Assembly (NCBI RefSeq): GCF_003367375.1
Contig: NZ_CP031416.1
Coordinates: forward strand, 689,501-753,500
From: Gallaecimonas mangrovi
GTDB lineage: Bacteria; Pseudomonadota; Gammaproteobacteria; Enterobacterales; Gallaecimonadaceae
Reading direction: 5' to 3'
DNA length: 64,000 nucleotides
Shown: one piece after another, positions 36,658-43,716 of the stretch
How the letters are laid out: each line of letters begins with the position of its first letter
Numbering within the stretch: position 1 is the first letter of the stretch
Position numbers and translations under genes: made by a program
Notes under the pieces: generated by a model
What the model saw: only the letters and a program-made list of their open reading frames with translations
Told to the model about the DNA's origin: nothing
Databases searched by the model: none

Positions 36658-37086
36658 TTATTCCACATATATATCAACGATAGCATGCTTCCTCTTTTCG
36701 TCAGCAACCACCATAACATGCCCTCCATGGGTGAATTCCTTAGGTTGGACCATGTACTCAACGGCTACGGTAAATTCTGGGCCGACCTTTGGCCCGCCAC
36801 CGACGTTATGACTGCTTCCATCTGTACGAGATTCAATATAGTTGTACCCAGAAAGCAGTTTCGGGAAGTCAGAAGGATTAACGTCAACTGCGCATGTGGT
36901 TAAGACATCTGTCAAGCCCCATGATTCGCACTCGACTACCGAAAGAGAATCTGGAACGGAAGTAATATTCAAAATACTTGCAATCATTTGGCGTTCGTAT
37001 CGCCCGTTGAAGATCGCAAAAGATACCCACAAGCCGACACCAATGGCTAACGCCCAGCGGAGCCATTTCGGGAAGCGTAAAGTCAT
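36658..37086 (-). CDS. Cassette-like gene 1: unknown single-pass membrane protein
   Basis: Unrecognised protein of 142 residues. One membrane helix lies near the N-terminus (WLRWALAIGVGLWVSFAIF, about 8-26), followed by a soluble region with two Cys in LSVVECESWGLTDVLTTCAVDV and a beta-rich C-terminus (VKVGPEFTVAVEYMVQ-like strands). ATG 37086 lies nine bases after GTTAGGG, whose AGGGA may also act as the ribosome site. An upstream in-frame ATG falls inside the repeat and is less likely. Position, direction and boundary sequences match the next gene to the right, so both look like mobile gene cassettes. Confidence 0.65.
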   Translation of the reverse strand: MTLRFPKWLRWALAIGVGLWVSFAIFNGRYERQMIASILNITSVPDSLSVVECESWGLTDVLTTCAVDVNPSDFPKLLSGYNYIESRTDGSSHNVGGGPKVGPEFTVAVEYMVQPKEFTHGGHVMVVADEKRKHAIVDIYVE

Positions 37087-37094
37087 TCTTTGAT

Positions 37095-37101
37095 CCCTAA
37101 C
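37095..37101 (-). other. Core-like site (GTTAGGG) before cassette gene 1
   Basis: GTTAGGG on the minus strand, at the end of repeat A and nine bases before the ATG. It resembles the GTTRRRY core of integron recombination sites except for the last base (G, not a pyrimidine). Confidence 0.5.
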
Positions 37102-37261
37102 AGTTTTATTAGCGAGCGCGCTTTCACTCATCTGATCGGTTGGTAATAATTACAGCAACCAACTGATATACCTCGTGATTATCTATTCATCAGTTTTCTT
37201 TAGCTAGGCAAAAACGAGCGCTCTCTTTTCTATGCGAGATATGCGCTCGTTGTCGTCACCA
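37096..37261 (-). repeat. Repeat A, copy 1
   Basis: About 165 bases nearly identical to 38041-38211; long shared runs include ACAGCAACCAACTGATATA and CATCAGTTTTCTTTAGCTAG. Each copy abuts the 5' core of a cassette-like gene. Non-coding. Confidence 0.85.
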
Positions 37262-37309
37262 CAAACAAAGAATATCCCTTTTAAACGCTCATAAAATCAT
37301 ACCCCTAAC

Positions 37310-37552
37310 GAAGACACCCGCTCTTGGGGCCCCTTTAAGCGGAGCGCTGAGCGGGAAGGAACGTGAGTGGGCACGAGGCATGGATGCCGAGTGAGCGGAA
37401 GAAGGGCAGGATGCCCGTGTGCAGCGACCACGGTAAGTGACTGGGAGCAAAGCAACAGCGTAGCGCCGGGGTGGCCTTCTTTGGTTACTTTCTTGGCCAA
37501 GCAAGAAAGTAACGCGCCCGCCGGTGCGCGAACCGGCATTTAAAAGAACAAT
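37310..37552. repeat. Repeat B, copy 1 (GGCATGGATGCC element)
   Basis: About 240 bases of imperfect, hairpin-rich repeat, homologous to 38240-38474. Landmarks are GAGGCATGGATGCCGA, a GTTACTTTCTTGG...CAAGAAAGTAAC hairpin and the end block CCGGTGCGCGAACCGGC. The hairpin stem sequence differs between copies but its pairing is kept, pointing to selection on structure. Short open frames here are chance. Confidence 0.75.
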
Positions 37553-37620
37553 AACGAAGCTAACAGACTCAAAACCCGCAACGCGCTAATGACAAATTGA
37601 CCAAACCAACATCCACGCAA

Positions 37621-37681
37621 CTGTCCTTGCCATCACATAGTCCCGTTGGAAAACCTTCCCTATAAAGAGGGTGAAGTCCAC
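37621..37681. repeat. Repeat C, copy 1
   Basis: TCCTTGCCATCACATAGTCC...GTTGGAAAACCTTCCCT recurs with few changes at 38587-38627. It is followed by GTGAAGTCCAC, shared with 36616-36626. In copy 1 it runs into the 3' core of cassette gene 2. Confidence 0.7.
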
Positions 37682-37699
37682 AGAGCGCCACAGTCACTT

Positions 37700-37706
37700 G
37701 TTAGGC
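37700..37706 (-). other. Core-like site (GCCTAAC) at 3' end of cassette gene 2
   Basis: GCCTAAC on the minus strand fits the RYYYAAC half-core. The TAA stop of the gene lies inside it (AGC GCC TAA C), as is common in integron cassettes. It is complementary to GTTAGGC in front of the same gene. Confidence 0.55.
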
Positions 37707-38033
37707 GCTTGCACGGAGTTTGCTACGCAAGCGCATGTGTGTAGTTTCATTACCACTTTCCCATGCTTCAAAAAGCCCAAACCAGTACAGCCGTTCGCTT
37801 AATGTTAAACCGCCAATATTATCTATTGCGGCACTTTTAAAATTTAGAAATTCAGAGTGGAATTTGTTTGATGCATCCGTATCTTGAAACCAAACATGTC
37901 CATGCCATTTTCCAATTAGATAAGCGAGCGCCTCAATATCTTTATCGTCTTGCTTCCATTCTCTGACCCAGCGGGAGAGATTTTCTCTCAGTTCGATTTC
38001 AGGCACAGAATTTACTAGTTCATCAAGGTTCAT
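37701..38033 (-). CDS. Cassette-like gene 2: unknown small soluble protein
   Basis: Unrecognised acidic, helical protein of 110 residues (LDELVNSVPEIELRENLSRWVREWKQDD, then LAYLIGKWHGHVWFQDT and a basic C-terminus MRLRSKLRASA). No signal peptide or membrane helix. ATG 38033 lies seven bases after GTTAGGC, and the stop codon is inside GCCTAAC. Codon use is AT-richer than the resident genes. Bracketed by direct copies of repeat blocks A-B-C. Looks like an integron cassette gene of unknown function. Confidence 0.7.
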   Translation of the reverse strand: MNLDELVNSVPEIELRENLSRWVREWKQDDKDIEALAYLIGKWHGHVWFQDTDASNKFHSEFLNFKSAAIDNIGGLTLSERLYWFGLFEAWESGNETTHMRLRSKLRASA

Positions 38034-38039
38034 TGAGAT

Positions 38040-38046
38040 GCCTAAC
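38040..38046 (-). other. Core-like site (GTTAGGC) before cassette gene 2
   Basis: GTTAGGC on the minus strand fits GTTRRRY exactly, seven bases before the ATG and directly at the end of repeat A copy 2. Confidence 0.55.
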
Positions 38047-38211
38047 AGTTTTATTAGCGAGCGCGCTCGCTTTCACTCATTTGATCAGTTAGCTATCTTT
38101 ACAGCAACCAACTGATATATCTCGTGATTACCTATTCATCAGTTTTCTTTAGCTAGGCAAAACCAAGCGGTCTCGTTTTTATGCGGGATATATGATCGTT
38201 ATCATCACATT
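38041..38211 (-). repeat. Repeat A, copy 2
   Basis: Direct repeat of 37096-37261. This copy contains a perfect 16-base palindrome AGCGAGCGCGCTCGCT at 38056-38071, shortened by four bases in copy 1. Confidence 0.85.
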
Positions 38212-38239
38212 AGACAAAACGTGTGAAGCAAAGTCTGCT

Positions 38240-38474
38240 GCTAACACCACTCTTATTGCCCGTTAAGTGCAGCGCCTCGCGTGAAGGAATGAGAGCTGAC
38301 TTGAGGCATGGATGCCGAAAGAGTGGAAGACGCGTCGGGAACGCGTGTGTAGCGGTCAGCGGTAAATGACTGGTAGCGAGGATATCGCGAAACATGGGCG
38401 ATGCTTTTGCCTACTTTTGGCGAAACAAAAGTAGGGCGCCTGCCGGTGCGCGAACCGGCGTATAGAGGAACAAT
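38240..38474. repeat. Repeat B, copy 2
   Basis: Homologue of 37310-37552 with the same GAGGCATGGATGCCGA and CCGGTGCGCGAACCGGC landmarks. The central hairpin reads CCTACTTTTGGC...AAAAGTAGG, matching the inverted copy near 36290-36345. Confidence 0.75.
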
Positions 38475-39311
38475 CAGGCAACAAGATTTGATGAAAATAT
38501 ATCAATAATCAATATGTTATATTTCAATGAGACATTGCAGGAACGACGCTACCGCCCTTAGGTTACAGCCCCCAAATGCTGATAGCGTCCTTGTTATCAA
38601 ATGGTCCCGCGTTGGAAAACCGTCCCTGGCACGTCGCCCAGCTCGTGCGTCCTCTGCACTCGCGTTCACCTGCGTCAAAGCCGTGCTTTGACTTCGAGGT
38701 TCACCCCTTAGGTGTGGTTCCCAATGTCCCGTTCTCGTCCTGAGTTGTTAGCAGTCCTTGGTGGGGCCAGAACCCCAAAGCTCTGCTGCTAAAAACCACC
38801 AATTTCCGGATGCTTATCTCTCACCAGCCACACCGCGGCCGCTTATTCCTTGCACACTTCAAACCACCATAACCGAACCCTGACGCTGGATAAAGCAAAT
38901 AGCTTTCGCATTTTTTGTTAATGCCTAACCGCATTTGGCGGCGAAATCGCACCGGCCGGGCTGCTGATTAAGTGAACAAGGTGGTTAAACAGTGATAAGT
39001 GATATTCATTTGCAGCGTATAAACATGCAAAAATTGTTTACTTAGATGTGAATTTTTTTACGAATAATTTACTTGTAATAGTGTGTAACATAAGTAAGTA
39101 AATGAAAATAAAGATATAAAATTTATTCAAGCGCCATTTCTTAACAAAATCCCGCTTTGAGAAGCGATTCACAGAACATGGCATTGGTTGAATTTTTATT
39201 CAATTTGGCGTTCTGAGGCCGGATTGGTTGTGGTATCGCTAAATGTATTCCTGGCGTTAACAGCTAGGGATATGGCTTCACTGTTTTGTTGTCGACGTTT
39301 GAAGGCGAATT
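38475..39311. repeat. Repeat C copy 2, hairpin block and TonB-receptor promoter region
   Basis: No credible gene. 38587-38627 is repeat C. 38630-38745 is a hairpin-rich block like 36412-36560 (contains CAAAGCCGTGCTTTG). GTTAGCA on the plus strand at 38747-38753 and GCCTAAC at 38933-38939 could bound a third, gene-poor cassette-like unit of about 190 bases whose only frame is 22 codons. From about 39000 the sequence is AT-rich and must hold the promoter of the receptor gene; no clear operator seen. Confidence 0.5.
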
Positions 39312-41741
39312 ATGACCAATAACAAACATGGAAAAGTGCCAAGAAAAAGTTTGCTGTCGCTCGCTGTATTGATGGCGTTGAGTCACCTCTCAACAGCATT
39401 TGCTGACACAGATACCACTTCCTCCAAAGCGAAGAAAAAAGATGACAGCACCGAGGTGATCTCGGTGGTGGGTTCACGGTTTAGCCGTAGCGCTGCCGAT
39501 TCTGCCGCGCCGGTTGATGTTTTTACTGCCAAGGATCTGCAAAGCCCGGCCGACAATGATATGAACGATATCATTCGTAAGCTGGTGCCCTCTTACAACG
39601 TACAGACCCAGCCGCTAGATGATGGCAGTTCCTTTGTGCGCCCGGCCGAACTGCGTGGCCTAGCGGCCGACGAAACCCTGGTGCTGATTAACGGCAAACG
39701 TTACCACCGCTCTGCCTTGGTGCAGTTAAGTGGTGGCTCGCTGTCAAAGGGTAGCCAGGCTCCGGATGTCTCCAATATTCCGGCCATCGGCCTTGGCCGC
39801 CTAGACGTGCTGCGTGATGGCGCCGCGGCGCAATACGGTTCTGACGCTATTGCTGGCGTACTTAACTTTGTGCTGCGTAGCGATACCAACGGCTTGGAAA
39901 CCCAAACCGAGTATGGCTCTACCTCAAAAGGTGATGGTGACCTATGGAAGGTGGACGCTGACTACGGTACCCAAATGACCGAGAATGGCTTCTTAAACGT
40001 GGCCGCCGAAATTACCCAGCGCGACCGCACTGTAAGGGCCTACCAAAACAGTTACGCCGCCGAGTATCAGGCCGAAGGCATGACCGGTGTGGCTGACCCG
40101 GCTACCCCCTGGGGCACGCCGCGTAATAAGTCCAAGCGTATTGTTTGGAACACCGGCCTTGATTTGGATGCGCACCGCACCCTGTATATGTTCGGTAACT
40201 ATTCGGACACCAATTCCGAAGGCACCTTTAGCTACCGTAACCTGTCCAACTCCATCTTTACCGATGTCACCTTGGATGACGGTTCTACCTTTAACTTTAA
40301 CCAATGGTTCCCGTCGGGCTTTACCCCAAGCTTTGGCGCCGACATTTACGATGTTAGCCAAGTGGTTGGTTTAAAAGGTGATACCACGCCATTTTTGGAC
40401 GGTTTAACCTACGACTTCTCCGGCACCTTTGGCCGTAACCGTATCGAGTATTTCCTGCATAACACCGTTAACCCGTCGCTGGGGCCAGATTCCCCCACCA
40501 ACTTTAACCCCGGTAACTTGCAGCAAACCGAGAAAAGCCTGAACGCCGACTTCACTTACCCGCTGAGTGAAACCTGGAATCTGGCCTTCGGTGGTGAATA
40601 CCACGATCAGGTTTACAAGATGGAAGAGGGCGATTACGCCTCCTGGGAAGAAGGGGACTACCCCGAACTGGGTATCGGTTCTAACGGTTACCCCGGTATT
40701 ACCCCGGAAGAAGCCGGTGAGTGGGGCGAAAGTAACACCGCCGCTTACGTGGAAACCGAGTGGGACCCCACCATGAACCTGATGCTGGGTTTGGCGGGGC
40801 GTTACGAGCACTACTCTGACTTTGGTAGCGCCAGCACCGGTAAATTGTCGGCCCGCTATAACCTGACCGACAATCTGGTACTGCGTTCTACCTTAAGTAA
40901 TGGCTTTATGGCGCCCACGCCGGGCCAATCTCACACCACCAGCGTATCGACCAAAATCGAGGACGACAGCCTGGTGCAAGTGGGTACCGTAGCGGTAGAC
41001 AACTCGGTGGCCAAATACTTTGGTGCCAAGGCGCTGAAACCGGAAAAATCGGTTAACTTCAGCTTTGGTGCCGGTTGGACCATTACCCCGAACCTTACCG
41101 CTACCCTGGATATGTACCAAATCAAGGTTCGCGACCGCATCGGTATTTCCGAGAACTTCACCCTAAGCGATGAAGACAAGGCGGCGTTAACGGCGTCGGG
41201 TGTGGCTGGGGCTTCGGATTACAGCTATATCCGTTACTTCACCAACGCCTTTAATACCAAAACCCGCGGCGTAGACTTGGTGCTGACCTATAACCTGAGC
41301 AGTGCCTGGGGTGACACCAACTTCAGCCTGGCCGGTAACTACAACAAAACCGAGGTTACTAGCTATAACCCGGATGTTATCGACGCCGACCGTAAAGCCT
41401 CGCTGGAAAACGGCCTGCCCAAAAGCCGGGTTAACTTTAACGTGACCCACAGCTTTGACGTTTATCGCCTCGATTTGGGCATGCGTTACTACGGCACCTG
41501 GAAGACCCAAGACGCCAGTGAAGATGAATACCAAACCTTTGGCTCTGAAGTGATTGTTGATACCTCAGGCACCTGGCTGGCAACCGACAAACTGTCGCTG
41601 ACTGCCGGTGTGCAAAACCTGTTCGACAACTACCCTGACGAGGTTAAATACGGCACCTCTGCCGGTGAGAAGTATGCCAACAACTCACCCATTGGCACCG
41701 ACGGTACTCGCTGGTTTGTAAGGGCGAACTACAAGTTCTAA
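39312..41741 (+). CDS. TonB-dependent outer-membrane receptor (probable arabino-oligosaccharide uptake)
   Basis: Outer-membrane transporter of 809 residues. Signal peptide ends ...LSTAFA near residue 31. A plug domain follows (TEVISVVGSRFSRSAADSAAPVDVF, LRGLAADETLVLINGKRYHRSA, IGLGRLDVLRDGAAAQYGSDAIAGVLNFVLR), then a 22-strand barrel ending with aromatic Phe (RWFVRANYKF), the usual barrel-assembly signal. This iron-complex-like subfamily is widespread in sugar loci of gammaproteobacteria. Placed between the arabinose operon and further GH43 genes, it probably imports arabinan fragments (inference). Single gene with a strong terminator. Confidence 0.88.
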   Translation: MTNNKHGKVPRKSLLSLAVLMALSHLSTAFADTDTTSSKAKKKDDSTEVISVVGSRFSRSAADSAAPVDVFTAKDLQSPADNDMNDIIRKLVPSYNVQTQPLDDGSSFVRPAELRGLAADETLVLINGKRYHRSALVQLSGGSLSKGSQAPDVSNIPAIGLGRLDVLRDGAAAQYGSDAIAGVLNFVLRSDTNGLETQTEYGSTSKGDGDLWKVDADYGTQMTENGFLNVAAEITQRDRTVRAYQNSYAAEYQAEGMTGVADPATPWGTPRNKSKRIVWNTGLDLDAHRTLYMFGNYSDTNSEGTFSYRNLSNSIFTDVTLDDGSTFNFNQWFPSGFTPSFGADIYDVSQVVGLKGDTTPFLDGLTYDFSGTFGRNRIEYFLHNTVNPSLGPDSPTNFNPGNLQQTEKSLNADFTYPLSETWNLAFGGEYHDQVYKMEEGDYASWEEGDYPELGIGSNGYPGITPEEAGEWGESNTAAYVETEWDPTMNLMLGLAGRYEHYSDFGSASTGKLSARYNLTDNLVLRSTLSNGFMAPTPGQSHTTSVSTKIEDDSLVQVGTVAVDNSVAKYFGAKALKPEKSVNFSFGAGWTITPNLTATLDMYQIKVRDRIGISENFTLSDEDKAALTASGVAGASDYSYIRYFTNAFNTKTRGVDLVLTYNLSSAWGDTNFSLAGNYNKTEVTSYNPDVIDADRKASLENGLPKSRVNFNVTHSFDVYRLDLGMRYYGTWKTQDASEDEYQTFGSEVIVDTSGTWLATDKLSLTAGVQNLFDNYPDEVKYGTSAGEKYANNSPIGTDGTRWFVRANYKF

Positions 41742-41756
41742 CCGGCTTTATGCCAA

Positions 41757-41785
41757 TAAAAAGGCGCCCTTGGGCGCCTTTTTTC
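41757..41785. terminator. Bidirectional intrinsic terminator
   Basis: AAGGCGCCC-TT-GGGCGCCTT stem with A/T flanks between the receptor and the convergent gldA. Confidence 0.9.
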
Positions 41786-41795
41786 ATTGCCGATA

Positions 41796-42893
41796 TTACT
41801 TCAAGGCATTGCTTAAGCGGTCTACCGCCAAAATGGCCTGGGCCACTTCGTCCGGGGTCAGGGTGTCGTTAAGGTTTTGCAGGGTGTCTTCGCTGGAACC
41901 GGCCAATTCACCAATTTTCAGCAGCTCCTCATAAGAAGCCTCTTCCAGGTGCAGATCTTTTAAGGTTGTCGGCATGCCGATAGCGCGGTAGAAGCGAATG
42001 TATTTTTCAATTTCCGCTAAGGGGCGGTTTTCCAGCACCATTTGCGTCAGGGTGCCGTAGGCCACTTTTTCACCGTGGGTCATCTTATGAATGTCGCCAT
42101 GCACGGCGGTAAAGCCGTTATGAATGGCGTGGGCACCGGCCAGGCCGCCGTTTTCAAAGCCCAGACCAGAGAGCAGGGTGTTGGCTTCAATTACCGCCTC
42201 AACGGCCGGGGTAACCAGTTGTTTGCTTACCGCTTCATAGGCTGCAACACCGTGGGTTAGCAGGGTTTCTTCACAGGCGCGGGCAATGGCCATACCGGCA
42301 ATAGAGGGGCGGCCGCCAACCATGGAGTTGCTGTTGGTGCGCTGCACCGCTAACGCCTCGGCGTAGGTAGCAAGGCCATCGGCAATACCAGAGGCAAAAA
42401 GGCGCAGCGGCGCTTTTACGCACACTTGGCTGTCAACAAAGACCAGGTCGGGGTTTTTGTTATAAAAACGGTAGCTTTCAAAAACGCCGTCTTCGCTATA
42501 GATAACCGATAAGGCAGAGCAGGGCGCGTCAGTGGAGGCCACGGTGGGCACAATAACCACCGGCTGTTTCAGATCGTCAGCCACGGCTTTAACGGTATCG
42601 AGGGTTTTACCGCCACCGATGCCTACCACCAGGTTGGTGCCATTTTCTTTGGCAATAGCGGCGATGCGGGCAATTTCCTTGGTGGAGGCTTCCCCGCTAA
42701 AGGCATTGTAGGTGTAGCTAACACCGGCTGTTTCCAGTGCGGTGACACAGCTGTCGCCAACGATGCCCCAGACAATATCGTCGGCCACCAATAACGCGTT
42801 GGAACCAAAGGCTTTAAGGTGCTCGCCCAGCTCACTCAAGATGCCAAAGCCCTGAATGTATTTGCCTGGGGAAGAAAAGATTGTTTTGCTCAT
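41796..42893 (-). CDS. gldA: Glycerol dehydrogenase-like iron/zinc alcohol dehydrogenase
   Basis: NAD-dependent, metal-containing group III alcohol dehydrogenase of 365 residues. Close to GldA: SPGKYIQGFGILSELGEHLKAFG, GGGKTLDTVKAVAD, PTVASTDAPCSALSVIY, GIADGLATYAEA (metal Asp), then HAIHNGFTA and VHGDIHKMTHGEKVAYGTL (metal His residues). A TTGTA half-site lies 63 bases upstream, so it may belong to the pentose regulon, for instance reducing or oxidising an aldehyde by-product; this is inference. Monocistronic. Confidence 0.9.
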   Translation of the reverse strand: MSKTIFSSPGKYIQGFGILSELGEHLKAFGSNALLVADDIVWGIVGDSCVTALETAGVSYTYNAFSGEASTKEIARIAAIAKENGTNLVVGIGGGKTLDTVKAVADDLKQPVVIVPTVASTDAPCSALSVIYSEDGVFESYRFYNKNPDLVFVDSQVCVKAPLRLFASGIADGLATYAEALAVQRTNSNSMVGGRPSIAGMAIARACEETLLTHGVAAYEAVSKQLVTPAVEAVIEANTLLSGLGFENGGLAGAHAIHNGFTAVHGDIHKMTHGEKVAYGTLTQMVLENRPLAEIEKYIRFYRAIGMPTTLKDLHLEEASYEELLKIGELAGSSEDTLQNLNDTLTPDEVAQAILAVDRLSNALK

Positions 42894-43146
42894 CGTTATT
42901 ACTCCTAACGCACGAAAGGGGCGGTTTACACCGCACTATTGCCATCAGGGTAACATTGTATCTATCAATAATTTCAATCTTGTTGATCTGGGTCCATTTG
43001 GTTTTATTTATAAGATAATTCTGATGTTTTTTATCCGGCTATTAAGCGCGGATATACCGCCATTTACCGCTGCTTTTCACCTGCATCCACGTCTTTTATC
43101 GGCAATATGAAACAGTTTGTCTGCAAAACTGCGCTTGCTAAAAATG

Positions 43147-43160
43147 TTTGCCAAGGCAAA
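43147..43160. promoter_or_regulatory. MarR operator copy 1
   Basis: TTTGCC-AA-GGCAAA, a 6+6 inverted repeat, followed by TATTG. Same arms as copy 2, centres 30 bases apart (about three helical turns). Confidence 0.7.
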
Positions 43161-43176
43161 TATTGTCACCGATTTA

Positions 43177-43190
43177 TTTGCCTTGGCAAA
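43177..43190. promoter_or_regulatory. MarR operator copy 2
   Basis: TTTGCC-TT-GGCAAA followed by TATTG, lying 43 bases before the marR ATG. Spacing and symmetry fit cooperative binding of MarR dimers to control the efflux operon. Confidence 0.7.
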
Positions 43191-43208
43191 TATTGCTTTA
43201 GCAGATAT

Positions 43209-43220
43209 ATCCGCGCGGAT
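43209..43220. promoter_or_regulatory. 12-base perfect palindrome upstream of marR
   Basis: ATCCGCGCGGAT ends 13 bases before the marR ATG and abuts its AGGGGAA ribosome site. It could be another operator or an mRNA hairpin affecting translation. Confidence 0.35.
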
Positions 43221-43233
43221 CCTAGGGGAATTT

Positions 43234-43716
43234 ATGAAAAAGCCAGCCTACACAGAGGACAATTTTACCACCGGCGACAACCTCGGCTATTTGCTTAAAA
43301 CCAGCCACAACCTGCTGCACGAGGTTGCCCAAGCGCTGTTAAAAGATGAGGAAATCAGCTTCTTACAGTGGCTAACCTTGTTCAAGCTGCAGGAAAACAG
43401 TGCCCGCACCGCCTCAGATTTAGCCAAACAGCTGCGTCACGACAACGGCGCTTTGACGCGCTGCCTCGACAAAGTTGAACAAATGGGGTTTCTCGAACGC
43501 CGCCGCTCTGAGCAAGACCGACGGGTGGTAGAACTGCATATCACCGACAAGGGGCGTGCCAAGGTTAAGGCGCTAACGCCGGTAGTGCTGGCCATCTTCA
43601 ATGAGGTGTTGTCGGATTTCACCGACGACGAATTTCACGAACTTAATCGTCTTCTTAAAAAGCTCAAACTCAGGCTGTCGAGCCTGGGAGGCGAGCAAGG
43701 TGTGAGATTGCCATGA
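43234..43716 (+). CDS. MarR-family transcriptional regulator of the efflux operon
   Basis: Winged-helix repressor of 160 residues. ATG 43234 is chosen because AGGGGAA precedes it; a longer frame would translate across the operator DNA. The DNA-binding core is visible: ISFLQWLTLFKLQENSARTASDLAKQLRHDNGALTRCLDKVEQMGFLERRRSEQDRRVVELHITDKG, with the basic wing DRR. Its stop overlaps the next start (ATGA), and two palindromic sites lie upstream, so autoregulation with the three efflux genes is very likely. Inducer unknown. Confidence 0.92.
   Translation: MKKPAYTEDNFTTGDNLGYLLKTSHNLLHEVAQALLKDEEISFLQWLTLFKLQENSARTASDLAKQLRHDNGALTRCLDKVEQMGFLERRRSEQDRRVVELHITDKGRAKVKALTPVVLAIFNEVLSDFTDDEFHELNRLLKKLKLRLSSLGGEQGVRLP

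Larger units (their letters stand above)
42894..43233. promoter_or_regulatory. Divergent control region gldA / marR
   Basis: 340 bases without a gene. Towards gldA, TTGTATCTATC at 42956-42966 is a half-match to the TTGTATTACAA operator. Towards marR there are two palindromic operators and a 12-base palindrome, listed separately. Confidence 0.5.

Noticed and set aside
37289-37539. Two overlapping open frames (71 and 80 codons) within repeat B
   Set aside because: They lie in a hairpin-rich repeat and the homologous copy at 38240-38474 does not keep either frame.
36011-39311. CRISPR array
   Set aside because: Repeats are long, few, diverged and not regularly spaced with short spacers; no cas genes nearby.
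35331-39311. Insertion sequence or prophage
   Set aside because: No transposase, recombinase or phage gene found, and no clear terminal inverted repeats or target duplication around the region.
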